Part shown: positions 34,301-46,700 of the stretch, one piece after another | Numbering within the stretch: position 1 is the first letter of the stretch | Layout: every line of letters starts with the position of its first letter | Assembly (NCBI GenBank): GCA_963930775.1 | Contig: OZ005703.1 | Location: forward strand, 4,216,001 to 4,280,000 | DNA length: 64,000 nucleotides | Direction of reading: 5' to 3' | From: Cliona cf. orientalis | Taxonomy: Eukaryota > Porifera > Demospongiae > Clionaida > Clionaidae | The notes under the pieces: model-generated | What the model saw: only the letters and a program-made list of their open reading frames with translations | Told to the model about the DNA's origin: nothing | Databases searched by the model: none | Program-made: the position numbers and the translations under genes

Positions 34301-37300
34301 ACTGTACTTCAGTAACCCCTAAAGAGCGGACACCTCGCTAATCTGCCTTTTTACTGAGCCCCAAGGGTGTCCGGTATAGAGGGGTTCCACTGTACATGTA
34401 CATTGTATATGGATCTTTCTGACACACACAGCATATTTAACTGCAATTACACATAATAATATTATTATTATTATATCTGCTATTTATTTCTGTTTGCCAA
34501 AAGTCTGCAAAAATAATAAATCTATCATTTCTTTTGATGATAAATGATTTTGGGGGGGGGGGGGGGCGGTTTGGAATTCAATGTGAATTTGCTACCAGTG
34601 TGGTCCTTACAGCTAAGGACATAGATATCCTTTCATGTCGTGGGCATATTTAATGATTGTGTGCTTCTCAATGGAATACTCTGCTTCATTTTCTACAGTT
34701 TGAGATTGTTGGAAACAATATCACTATCGTATACCTGACAAGCTTTCGAGCTGGAAGGACTGAGATCTCGTTTAGTTGTGTGGATGAAAACGACAATACA
34801 ACATGCCCATTCTCTCAGTAAGGAAATTTTTACGTAGAATAAAACGGGGTTAGCAAAGCAAAGCCCTTGTGCTAATTAGCCCCCTGCTGCTGCACCCAAT
34901 ATGCTACATGTACCTCTGTGGCAATGACTCGGACGGTACATGTATGATTCTTTTGCTTAGCTACATGCATGTAACTATAGGCTCCTACATATTATATACT
35001 AGGGTGATGTAAACCATCAAGGGGGCAAGCCTTCGCTCATAGCATAGTAAAGGGTTGCCCCCTCACTATCTTCGATCGAAAGTACATGATTGTACAAGTA
35101 GCTATAGCTATCATCATTAACTGAGCACAATCTATTGTCACTATCAAGATCAAGAAAGGAGAAAAAATATATAGTTTAATATTAAACAGTTGTGTACTAC
35201 ATTCCCAGTATGTCGGGAGCTTTGGCCCCTATGAGGCTACAGAATTGTCTGGGCAACTAGCTTGGACCCACGTTCGTAGCCGATTACAGAAATTTAATAG
35301 ATCATACCTAGACTTAGACTACATGGCCTTGTTGCTGTAGAAACTTTTCTTGTGTACTGTGCCTTGTTTTCTAGCTGTCTACTCGAGCTGGACGCGACTG
35401 CATCTTTTGGTGAGCTGCATTTAGAGTTAGCGTGGCCAACATTGACGATCTTTACAACAATGATTATGCGCATGCGCTATGAGCTAGCGAGCACGTGTTT
35501 GATGTATCGCTACGTGCTACATACATACATACATACATAAGTACAGCCATTTTCTCGTAGTACTGATTAGTGTGGGGCTCGCTCAGGCTCGCCCCAATAA
35601 CACGTACATGTAAGTTGTTGCCTCAGTGTTCTCCCCAAGCTAAATGCAAGGCTTGACAGATTGGTATAGTTTGGGTGTGGCCTAGGTTCTAGCACTAGCC
35701 ACCAAACCTCAACCGAAGCAAGAGGTGAGGTCTGTTCTTTATCATACCAAGGGTGTATACCTGTCAATAGTCCGATAGAAACGTTTGAGCAGAGCGAGAA
35801 CATTGCCACTGCACACTTTGTTCGAACAGCTTGCAGTGAGGGTGTGATCTATGCAAAAATAGGTTCAAAGTTCATGCTGCTTCCATCTGCGTATGTGCAC
35901 TATACTAATGGGCAATCTTGCACTGGTGGGATACTCTTTGTATGGACCATGCATGTCACTGATTTGCGAGCATGTACTGTTAATAGAGATCATGCATACT
36001 AGCCACATTATCCTATGATTGTGACATTAAACATACAATGTACATGTACTTGTATTATACAAAATTAATGTACGTTGTTCCAGCATTGTACATGTTTGTA
36101 TTCGATATATTCATACTTGTTTGATTCCATAGGGAGTACATGAACTTAGTCAAACGTGAGGTATCCTTTGCCCATAGTCTTCCACTGAACATTGTCATCA
36201 TTGTTGTTGGATGGATATATTTTGCAGCTTGGACTGTTTCATTTTATCCTCAGGTACCAAAAACTGGGTGTTCTTGTATACACATCAGGGGTGGATCCAG
36301 GATCTATCAGAGGGGGGTTCTTACTAGTAGAATGTGCGCAAAGCGTGCGTGAAAAATTTAAGCCACGCCCACTTCGCTCGTTGACCACGCCCATTTCCCC
36401 ACTAGATTGCATGTTCGTGGGTCTTGTAAAACGCTCCAATACTTCACATCGACCAAGTATTCACTAAGAAACGTCCAAGTAGGTGAGCTAGAGACAGGCT
36501 TTAGTACTATAGCTAGCTAAAAGGAAGGGGGGTTCTATGAACCCTAAATTTTATACTACTACAGAGGCTAAGTACTAGACAGCTAATCAGAAAGGGGGGT
36601 TCGTCCGAACCCGTCAAACCCCCTCTGGATCCGCCACTGCACATACATGTACATGTACATTAACTTTTAATATTAATTTTATCATACACTGGTATGCATG
36701 ACATAACAAGAAACTTATATACCTAAAATTTAATTGTACATAATGAAATTTATGTGACCAATGCACAATATAAGTGCACTAGGAATTAAGTCCATATTTT
36801 GATTTTATTTTAAAACTTCGGCATGGAAATAACTTGAGCTTTGCCGAATTTTTAGAGTTCAACATTCCATCTGCATGTGCATTCTATTCCCGTTTACAGC
36901 ATATACGCGTGATGACCTTTGCTTGAAATTTAGAGATTTCAATCACTTAGTAAAGGGTGCCGAATAATTAGAAGGGCTGAATATTTAGAAGTACGGTAGA
37001 TGCATACATTCTTCCTTGTCTTACTATTCAGTAATGGGTGCTCTAGCCATCCTACACAATCCAGATCTACATAATACCAAGTTGGGGTCTATAAGCCCTT
37101 GATAATACAATGTATATAATAATATTATATACTGGTACATGTGGTACATGTACATGTACAAGCGCGCCTCCTGTCTCGATCTCGTGCATGACTTAAGTAT
37201 GACACAGTGTATTACACATTAATTTTAGGTGGTGGGACAACTGCACGCCATAAGATGATCATGCACACATCTTATTATCTACGTGAATTCATCGCTAGAA

Positions 37301-40300
37301 ATCCAGAGCAATAATTATTAAGTACTCTTCTGGGTTGAGCTCTGTTGAGGTGTAAGCAGGAAAATGTGTGGGTAGGACACCCAAGGGGGAAAAATGCCCT
37401 ATAAAAAAATAAGAAGAACACCCCAAGTACGTATGTTGTTCAGGTATCAGATCAGGAGCCAGAATTTATTTGATTCGACAGCTGGACATATATAATATTA
37501 TGACCATTTGGGCTTCAGTGCATAGCCATATCCCACGATATAATATTATAATCAACTTTGTACACTGCATCTAAGACACAATTTCTTGATGATTTTTGCA
37601 ACGTGCATGCACCTGCATCTACCTAGTCTTAAAGAATATAATAATATGTATTTATTGGTCATCACCTATGTACAATATACAGTGGCGGATTTAGGGTGGT
37701 TCCTAGGGTTCCATGGAACCCCCCTTTGGGCTGCACCTAGCACTAAGAAGTACTGAATCAGTGATGATAGGCTATGAAGTACTGATCGATAGGCTAAATG
37801 GATCCCCCCTCTCTGTCCACAGAACTAAGAAAACTACTGCTATGGCTCACCTTAGCATGCTTTAGCAGAAAATTCGTTCAAAAACGAATCGATTGGACTG
37901 GTAGGACTGATAGTTTCTCTCTAAAACGATCGAGATGGGCGTGGTTTTACCTCAAAAGTGGGCGTGGCTTCCAAAATTTCGCGCGCAACTGCGCTATTGG
38001 AACCCCTCTTCTACAAATCCTGGATCCACCACTGATATAGCAGGCAAAAGTTGTAAGGCAAATTGCTAACTACCAGAGGGATGTGGGAGTAAGCCAATGG
38101 TGAAAGGGGGACTTGGGCATATTAAATATAAATTGTACAATGTTACGTAGATTTTCCTCAACTTTTGGAGACGGAGTGTAGCAGGACTGAACTTCGATTT
38201 TCTTGCTCTGAACATCACTGGTTTTCTTGCATACTCCCTCTTCAACTGCGGTCTGTACTGGATACCAGAGATAGAGGTATTGGTACATATGCATACTACA
38301 TAATATGTATAGTTTCTCATAATGTAGCTATGTACATAATGAAGTGTAATAATTATCCCTGCCCTGAATACAAGAGCAGCAGAATGTAATAGCACCTGTG
38401 TGAATAGTTAGACACTGTTTAGGAGGCGTCTACATGATTTAGAAGACTGAAGGGCTTGTACGTAGAACCCCGAGCTAAGCGAGGGTTCCACGGGTCCTGA
38501 GGGCTTCTAAATCACGTAGAAACTTGTCAAGTTACTTTGTTGCGTTAGTTGTGCAGATTGACCAATAGGAAGCAGGATATAATATTATAACAGTTAAACC
38601 CAGAAAACCACCCTGATCATGGGGGTGGAGACCGAGTGAGAGGGTGTGGTTTTACAACTATTGTGCACCCTTAGACCCTAATAATTAACTGATTATAAAA
38701 AATGGATAATTCGTTTATTGCAATGAGCGGCTTATCTGTATCAAGCAACTGTCTTTTTCCTGGTCACCGTTTCTTGACAACCCTTACTGTGGGGTGTAGC
38801 CAATTTAGTATTGACTTAGTAGTACATCTACAGTAAGATAGTTTCTTGCTGATTTTGCAATAGGCGCATGTGCTTAAAAACCCCGCGTCTACGATATGTG
38901 GCATGTATGACAGCAGCTAGTAATCATGCAGGTCTCTACCCTAGATACTGCTGAGGTGTATAATTATAGTACTACATTATTATTGCCGAGTTGTATAACA
39001 TTCAGTGGGGTGTGTACAGCACTTCATTATGAATATCATTATTGTCCACATAGACTGAGTACTTTCATCGCTATCCAGCTGGAGTCAACCCTGTTCAACT
39101 TAATGATGTTGTTTTCAGCCTCCATGCTTTTGCAGCTACAGCCTTTACTATCTTTCAGTGCTTTATATTTGAGGTATGTATGCATGCATGTACAATGTAG
39201 TTAGAAAAAGGGTCCACTTTGTGCAGAATGCTAAGTAGAATAATAATTATAGTAGGTGTTTTTCCTTTACTACAAGGCATTATAATCATTCCCTCTCACA
39301 GCGAAATGGTCAGCGAGTGTCCTATACTGCTTGGGTAATTTTGGCTGGTCTTTGGCTGACAATGATCATTTGTTTATTTGTATCTGTTGGAGGCAAGCTA
39401 CATTGGCTGGACTTCCTGTATGTGGTTTCTTACGTCAAGCTGGCAATAACACTACTCAAATACATACCGCAGGTACCATAGTGAATTGTATCATTGTTAT
39501 CTTTGTGTGAGTTTAGGCCAGGCAAACTGAATTTGCAGTTTATTATCACCGCCCGCATGGATTTTCAGATTCCTCCAAAAATTTCCGATTGTATACAGCA
39601 ACTATATTGGCCCCGCTCCCTTGAGAACTGCAATTGAAGGGCACGGCCTCAGCGATGTCTAGCGTTTCTCGCACTCTTTACTAGTTTGAAATCTGAATAA
39701 TGACCGCCCACCCACATGCAAAATCGAAAAATCTGTTGACGATAAAACTGTGAGTTAGTTTGCCTCGCCTTTTACATATTTATTGTATATTGGCAAGCAC
39801 CATTTCAAGGGGCAAGTGTGGCATGTAGGTAATTTTTATCCTGGGTTAGCACCCCTATGGACCAAAATCCATGCCGTGTTTATCCTGGGTGCTTAAGTGG
39901 GACACTGCAGTATTGCCATAGTAGAACGATATTATAACTATGCTAGTGCTCCTGGCAATAAGTTTCATTTTAGCCCCGTACCCAGGGCTGGAAGGAGGAA
40001 AAAGGGCCTGGTATCTTTTGTACATGCATGCACCAACTACCCCAAGAAAATCTGGGGTGCCGCAAATAACTGTATGCTTTTCACCCTCCTCCCACGACCT
40101 GGGTACAAGGCTAGTTACATTTTAATTTGTACAATACACCTGGTTACCAGGATATTGCAAATTATGCATACAGGCTTGGTTCAACTGCAGACGTCGTAGT
40201 ACTGTTGGTTGGAGTATTGGAAATGTTCTGTTGGACTTCACTGGAGGATCCTTCAGTATTTTACAAATGTTCCTCATTTCATACAACTATGGCAAGTGCA

Positions 40301-40629
40301 GTAGTCTTGTGTACTATTTATTGTTTTAACAAGCCTAATTTCATTATGCAGATGATTGGAAATCGATCTTTGGTGATCCTACCAAATTTGGTCTAGGGGC
40401 CTTCTCCATTATGTTTGATTTGCTGTTCATGTTCCAGCACTATATCTTGTTCAGGGGTCGTCAGCCTTATGAGAAGCCAGGCTACAACACCATTGATGAG
40501 AAGGCACCACTTATACATGGTGATGAAGATGATAGTGTACCAACAAAAGAGGAACAGTCCATTCAACAGGAAGACTGTGGGGCAGTTAGCCTTTCCAAGA
40601 GATTTATGAGGCTCCTTAGGCTAGCGTGA
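31369..40629 (+). CDS. CTNS: Cystinosin, lysosomal cystine/H+ symporter, complete
   Basis: Ten exons: 31369-31432, 31582-31660, 33719-33803, 34699-34817, 36133-36253, 38151-38276, 39054-39173, 39302-39472, 40174-40291 and 40352-40629, all in phase, 426 aa. An N-terminal signal peptide ([13 protein letters not shown]) is followed by a lumenal region with several N-x-S/T sites and then the seven-helix PQ-loop body. Both PQ loops are visible (SFYPQ and LKYIPQ). Residues matching human Asp205 (LNFDF, about 172), Asn288 (AWFN, about 299) and Asp305 (LLDFTGG, about 316) are kept. [13 protein letters not shown] precedes the last helix. A GYNTI motif (378-382) fits the GYxxPhi lysosomal sorting signal, but here a 44-residue acidic tail follows it, unlike human. 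Cystinosin exports cystine from lysosomes with protons. Intron 9 (40292-40351) is a GC-AG intron. Confidence 0.96.
32038..32663. mobile_element. MITE, CCGTGTTTATGC family, in CTNS intron 2
   Basis: CCGTGTTTATGCTAATAGAA at the left and TTCTATTAGCATAAACACGG at the right are exact inverted repeats with TA outside both. It spans 626 bp and has no coding sequence. A fragment of the same end is at about 33849-33900. Confidence 0.82.
34997..35598. repeat. Dispersed repeat R1, copy 2 (CTNS intron 4)
   Basis: It begins ACTAGGGTGATGTAAACCAT and ends TGTGGGGCTCGCTCAGGCTC…CCCCAAT after (CATA)n near 35519-35538, matching 17328-17912 in order and orientation. Confidence 0.65.
35640..36035. repeat. Dispersed repeat R2, copy 2 (CTNS intron 4)
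   Basis: AGCAAGAGGTGAGGTCTGTT, CTTCCATCTGCGTATGTGCA, GCATGTACTGTTAATAGAGA and GATTGTGACATTAAACATAC occur in the same order as at 27400-27745. Confidence 0.65.
36286..36639. mobile_element. MITE with 5 bp duplication (CAGTGGCGGATCCAG family)
   Basis: It starts CAGGGGTGGATCCAGGATCT and ends CCCCTCTGGATCCGCCACTG, with CACAT duplicated outside both ends. It is 354 bp, almost the same as the relative at 37680-38034. It lies in CTNS intron 5. Confidence 0.75.
37680..38034. mobile_element. MITE with 5 bp duplication, second copy
   Basis: It starts CAGTGGCGGATTTAGG and ends CCTGGATCCACCACTG, with ATATA duplicated outside. It is 355 bp. A third, degraded relative with G-run interior is near 41606-41925. 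Confidence 0.75.
39971..40113. mobile_element. Short foldback MITE with 9 bp target duplication, CTNS intron 8
   Basis: TAGCCCCGTACCCAGGGC and CCTGGGTACAAGGCTA are terminal inverted repeats related to the 30225-30672 element. The flanks GTTTCATTT and GTTACATTT match at 8 of 9 positions. Confidence 0.7.
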
Positions 40630-40660
40630 TTCTGTTTCCTTAGATAGTATTGTGGACTCT

Positions 40661-40672
40661 ATTAAATTTATT
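40661..40672. terminator. Abutting poly(A) signals of CTNS (+) and DNAI3 (-)
   Basis: The 12-mer ATTAAATTTATT reads ATTAAA on the plus strand, 32 nt after the CTNS stop, and AATAAA on the minus strand, 71 nt after the DNAI3 stop. The two convergent 3' ends therefore appear to overlap. Confidence 0.6.
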
Positions 40673-40742
40673 ATACATTATTAATGTTGCGTTTTTATAT
40701 TTACACCAATGAGGTATATAATAATATGTGATAGCCAGGTTA

Positions 40743-43700
40743 TCACTCGTTATCAGGTACACTTTCTGGCTGGATGATGCCCAGTTTGATCAACATCTTG
40801 ACTTCCATGGTCAGATAATCATCGTACTCCTATTGGAAATAATATATCATTCAGTTAGAGCATACAAAGTGAAATAGTTGGGTGGTACAGCATTCTTAGA
40901 GGTCCTTTATTATTAACCCACATAGGCAAAATTGGTGTTCCAATTGCAAGCACATCATAACAGATTATGTTCACTGTGTGCCCTGTTTGGGATGGGAGGA
41001 TTGTAGGGCCTACCAGAGATACTATACATTGCAGGTAATTAATTTTTTGTGGAAAGTCAGAGAAAGCCCTCAGAATTGGTTTGACAGCAAAACTGGTCCA
41101 GGGGTGCAGTGCTGTGTAAACTATGATGTAATCAATATGCTATCAGTCTGGCTCACATTATTTTATCACTGACACTTCTGCAGATAACTCGGACAAATAG
41201 CATAGGCTCGGAGAATATAATATAGCCCAAAAATTTTGAGGATTAAGTATTTTGTGGTTTTGACAAATTCTGCTTAAAAACAAATTTAATTTTCATAGAT
41301 AAAATTTTGTGGTTGAGTCCTGCATAAACCACATCTAGCCATGTACCTGTGCACACAATAGAACCAGTAAGGTGTTTGAGTTTGAGCCAATGCTTCAAGG
41401 CTACTACGTCAACAGGACGCGTAGGACATCACTAAAGAAACCTTATCTTGCGAAATACAGAGATCCCTAGTTTAATAGCTTACAGATGATCTCGGAGTTG
41501 CTGTTGAAGGCATCAGCATCACTCTGGATTCGGCAAGACATGTAAGTGGCCTCACTTAAACTTCTTTAGAAGATACATAAATGCTATAAATGACATTAAG
41601 CCACTTGGGCAGATCTAGGATTTCCTTGGGGGGGGGGGGGGGGTGGTGAGGAGGAAGGTTCACTGCTTGGATGCGCATGTGTGCAAATATTGGACCACGC
41701 CCACAAACAGGTAGCGAGTAGGACTGCATGGTGACAAACTGATAGAGAACTAAACTTTTCAGGTTATTTTAGTCTGATTTTGTACCCAAATGTTCGTCAG
41801 GTATGTGTAATATAGCTTGTTGATTTGAAGCCTTGGGTTCATAAGAGGGAACTCCAGCAAGTTACCACTGTTCTGGGTGGGGGTTCACAGGCACCCTGAG
41901 AACTACCCTAGATCCGCCCATGCCACTATTAATAGAACTAAGACTCGACAGTCGAACTTGGAGTCACCAAGGGCTAGTAGTAATCGATTGTTCTAATGCG
42001 TAGAAGGTTGGTCATGCCCACAAATACTGAATATTTCGTGGGATAAAAGTTTTGTGGTCTATATCTGACCTGCGAAAACTTTCAATCTCAAAAATTTAGG
42101 CTATACAGTAGTCAAAAGAAGCCATCAGTTGAATGATAGTAATGATCGTTGTTGCTAACAGTGATAACAGTTGGCCGAATTCTATGATGCTTTTAGCCAT
42201 GCCCCCTCACTGTAGCTGGTGTTGGTAGAAATTTTGTGATTGCCAAGTCAACCACAAAAATTAGCAATCCTGGCATATAGTACTGTATAGCGGGAAACTT
42301 TTAACCTTCATGAACAATTATTTCGTGATTTTACAGCCACCAGTGAAGTTTTCTCCACGAAATTTTAGATATGCCACACCCACTATGTGATCAGTTGAAC
42401 ATTCCACTGCAAAATGCTCCCTTCCTACTGATCCATGAAAGTTTTCTCCCTCGAAAGTTTCCCCTACACGGTAAGTTGTATATCACAGGAATTTTAGATG
42501 TTACTCTGTCATTTTCTTACCTTCTTCATTTTCTCCTCCCAACTCTCCCCAGTGGTCATGATTTCTGTCTTTTTGTCCTCCTATATTTGTATAAATTTGT
42601 GCAAGGAAAAGACAGTAGAATGATGCACATAATATAGCCTGGTGTCTTCTCAGGGACTGTATTAAGATGATTGGTAGCTAAATTTTAGAGGTTGAAAATT
42701 TCACAGGTCAGACAGAGGAGGTACAACAGGAAATCAAGCCACACCTAGTACTTATCTGAGGAATACAATCAACATTTGAACTCCACCCATTTTGTAAAAG
42801 CAAACCTTTCAAAAGCTCGGCATAACAGTTGTTTTGTAGCTACTAGCTAAGTGATCTAACAGATCTCGAAACCTATCAATAGTCTTTATAGCATCATTTT
42901 CTATGGCTGGGTATGGTTTATGCAGGACTCAACCATGAAAACTTTATCCGCGAAATATATTTTGAGCAGAATTTGGCAAAACTGCAAACAATTTAATCTT
43001 AGGCTATAAGGTGCCTACCAAGAGTATAGAGGGAGAGGGAGAGCGTCAAATTGCATATATTATGCTGTGTGTGATGTGGGCCAAATATCATATCTGGATA
43101 ATTCAAAAATTTTAAACATTACAGCAGCCATGTGTATGTGCACAAGTACCATAGTAGTGCTAGTGCGCGCACATGTATGTAATTAAGTGCTAGCAAGTAC
43201 ATTCCACACATAAATATCATTACAAATGTCATGAACCACATGAAAAGCTGTTACACATAGCATAATTATACGCAATTCGACACTCTCTCTCTCCCTCTTT
43301 ATATACTCTTGGCATATAATATCCACTCATCTAGCTAATTAGATGCCTGCACTGGCTGTAGTTAGTAAACCTATCCAATGCCCAACTCCCAAAACATAAC
43401 TCTCCTTGGAGGGTGAACTTGGCTGTGCCGGGAAGGACAGGGAAGGAAAGGGTAACTACATGCTGCGTATAATGATAGGGGCCAGCTAGTTAATGCTGAA
43501 TGGAAATTGGACTAGGTTAATGTACCTAATGCTCCTATAATACTTGGGGATGATTAGGGAGGCATGTCCTCCTGACACAGCCCGATTCAATCACGTCCAT
43601 ATGGACGGAAAGAATATGTACCAATAGAGGGAGGGCATGGCAGGGAAAGAACATCTGCAAACTAGCAGCACACAGCTGAACGTATAGCCTGTAACATGAG

Positions 43701-46700
43701 GCAACAGTGGCCAACTGCGCATGTGTTGCATATAAATAGGTAATGGTCGCCAAACTAGCTAGGTGCATGATGCGCACTGACTCCCCTCGCAGTTAACTTA
43801 GTAGTTTAGGATAGTCTTAAACCTCATGCTATTTCAATCCCCAGAAATAGTACAGTCCAACCTTGATTATCCAAATTCGAGATGCAAAAAATTCAGGGTC
43901 AAAGTACACATTGTGACCACGTGATTGGGTTGCAGTGAACCTACATTGCGTAGTTGCCACGCGAGAACCAGTGCTATCAAATCTAGTTCTGATGCTCAAA
44001 GAAATAAAACAAACGTAAGGTACATGTAAGTGTTCTATCAATCGAGGATGAGATTGAAATGCTCAATATGTCTGTCATATATTATATGTTTTTGCATGCA
44101 TGATCGAATTTGTGGGTGTGGCTTGGGCGTGGTCAACATAATCCAAACTTTTTGCTTATCCGAACAGTTCGAAATTTCCCCTTAGCCAAAGGGATTCGGA
44201 TAATCGAGGTTGCACTGTACAATATTTCTGCTATTACATGTAAGTGCACCACCCATGAGCCCTCCTTTCATGAGACTACAATAATAACAATGTCATTATC
44301 ATGGAAATGTAGCTTTATCTCCAGGCCCATTCGCAGTCTTTCTCAATGTTGCACTTTGCAAAGGAACATTGAAAGCTGAGAATGAGCTTGGGGACAAGTT
44401 AAGGCTATGGAAAGGCTATGTAAGGTGCAAGTATTTACTGTGTTCATACTCAACCTACCATTGCAATAGTTTCTGCCTTGGCTGTATCCAGAGCCTTCTT
44501 CTCTTTGGCTCTCTTATCCATTCTAAGTGTGGTGAAGTCTAGCCTCCGTACTTCACGATCAAAAAATGCTTTCATGATGGGCTCCTACACAAATATCAAA
44601 CCAGGATTTCACATGCATCTACTAAGATGGCAGCACAGTGGTAGGTCATACATATTAATCAGCCACTATACATTTATGATTAAGTACTGATGCTACTCAA
44701 GTGCACCTGCTCACAGCAAAAGAATATGCAAGAGTGCTTATGATGGAGGTTTTTAAGTGCAAGTGCCTACTTTTGATGTGCTAGTACAAATTGACCACTG
44801 GTTGTTTTGCTATCCATGTACTTAAAATCTTTCCATTCAGCTCAACGCCTCATTTGGGCTGAAAAAGAGGTTTACAAAAATCCTAACAAATAATATGGAC
44901 TAGAAACTATTAGTTGAGGACGTACTTTGTATCACCAAGAACAGGTGGCCACACCCCAACCTTAACAGCTTCTATGGTACTCTTGTTGCTCTGGTTGGAA
45001 ACTTTCATGACTATGAAATAATATTACTATCATAAGCCCCGTTTATGTGTACCAAACCAGTTCCAGATTAAACTGCGTCTATGGGCAAGGCAAAAACTCG
45101 ATCTAAAGTCTCTGTATTAACGCTATACGTGTATGTACCACACGGTGCTGCATGTGCCATGTGTCCGGGAGTCAGCATGGTACTGCATAAATAAACGGCA
45201 GTCCTGTTTAAACGCTGGTCTCATTTCGAAGCCGGATCTCAAGAGCCAGGAAGGAAATAAAAGCCTGGGCTTGAATTCGAGTATATACAGCATGTACATG
45301 CATATCTACTGTCCATCATTCCGTATTATACCTGTAGTCTAGTCTCGTTCTCAGGCCACTCCCGTGTTTTCAATGTTATTTAATTTGACACACGAGTCTC
45401 CGAGCCAAGTGTGAGAGAGCGAACAAACACTTTAACATAGTAAATCTAGAGAAAGGGATTGGAGCATGCTCATCCAGCAGCAAACAAGGAAGAAAGACTG
45501 AGAAATGCACAAATGGAGATCTGCAGAGACACAAGACCAGAGACTCAGAGAGGCAACGCACATGATCACAAATGCGACCACTAAGACCACATCCCCAGCT
45601 AACTCCTAGCTAGCACGATAGGTGCCACACCCCCTCAAAGGCACCTGTACCCAGCCTTTATTTTCTCAAGACACTAATGAGCCCCTGGCTTCTAAACGAG
45701 ACCAGTATTTATTTGAGCATTATTATAATATGGTTATATAAATGGAAAATCTCAATTGACATCACTTGTGTGGAGTGAGCCGAAGTATATATAAACAGAA
45801 AATCTCGATTGTGTGGGGCTTGCTTAAGCTCTCCCCAATTATGCATTTTAAGTATGATAGCATAATTACTATACAAATGTCATGAGTTGAGCCCTAGCAC
45901 ATACATGTACGCACCTCATTAGAGGAGGAGTGGCTAAGACTCCAGGGTACTTCAAGGATATGCAGAGTACCACTGCTATCACCCACGGCCAGTACCTGCT
46001 GCTTGCCTGAAATGATAATAGAATACTTGCACATTATCCAAGAGTCATAATTTGTCATTAGTTGAGCATGAATACAATGTCAAACTCTTAAAAAGTAATG
46101 CTTGCACTTAGCCCAGTACTGTACACGTGGAAATTTCGCCAAGCCAAGCTACCCTTGTACTGCAGAAACATTTGGTGAAACAAATTTTTTCTAATGCAGT
46201 AATGGTCGCCATATCCTCTAGACTATGTAATCATTAACAGAGGACAAAAATTAGTATGATAAATATTTGCCAATGAGAGCAGGTGGTGAAATTGGCGAGC
46301 TTTACCCTGGTGAAAATTTCAAACCTAAAGGCAATATTGACTAGCTGTGCCCTAAATGAATAGTAGGCCAAGTATGATCACAATTCTGATGAAAATTACC
46401 CAAGTCTGGTGCTAAATTCTAATGCCGTACAATTGACATTTCTTCTTTAAAAACTGGCACCTCATATTCTTTACCGAATTATGGAAATAATTTCCAATTT
46501 GGACAAATATCATCACACAAATAATAAGCTACACGTACATTTGTACACTAGATGTAAACATAGCTGGATGTTGAAATAAAATGAGCAAAGTATTATTTTG
46601 CTAAATAATAATATTATGGTAGTACAAACAGTACTCACTTGTTAGCTGCCATGGATGGATGAAAGTGATACTCATTGTTGAGATGTTCTGAGCCAGCAGA

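Larger units (their letters stand above)
40830..44458 (-). other. Last DNAI3 intron
   Basis: This 3.6 kb intron joins two in-phase exons. It contains the degraded CAGTGGCGG-type relic near 41606-41925, a G run near 41630-41642, the pogo-like MITE at 43853-44217 and otherwise AT-rich sequence. A small open piece at about 41478-41535 was considered as an exon and rejected on phase. Confidence 0.65.

Noticed and set aside
38926-39204. Plus-strand ORF overlapping a cystinosin exon
   Set aside because: It is in the wrong frame; the cystinosin frame gives [20 protein letters not shown] from 39054 with good splice sites.
41478-41535. Possible extra DNAI3 exon (DADAFNSNSEII)
   Set aside because: Its phase does not fit between the exons ending at 44459 and starting at 40829, which already join in phase.
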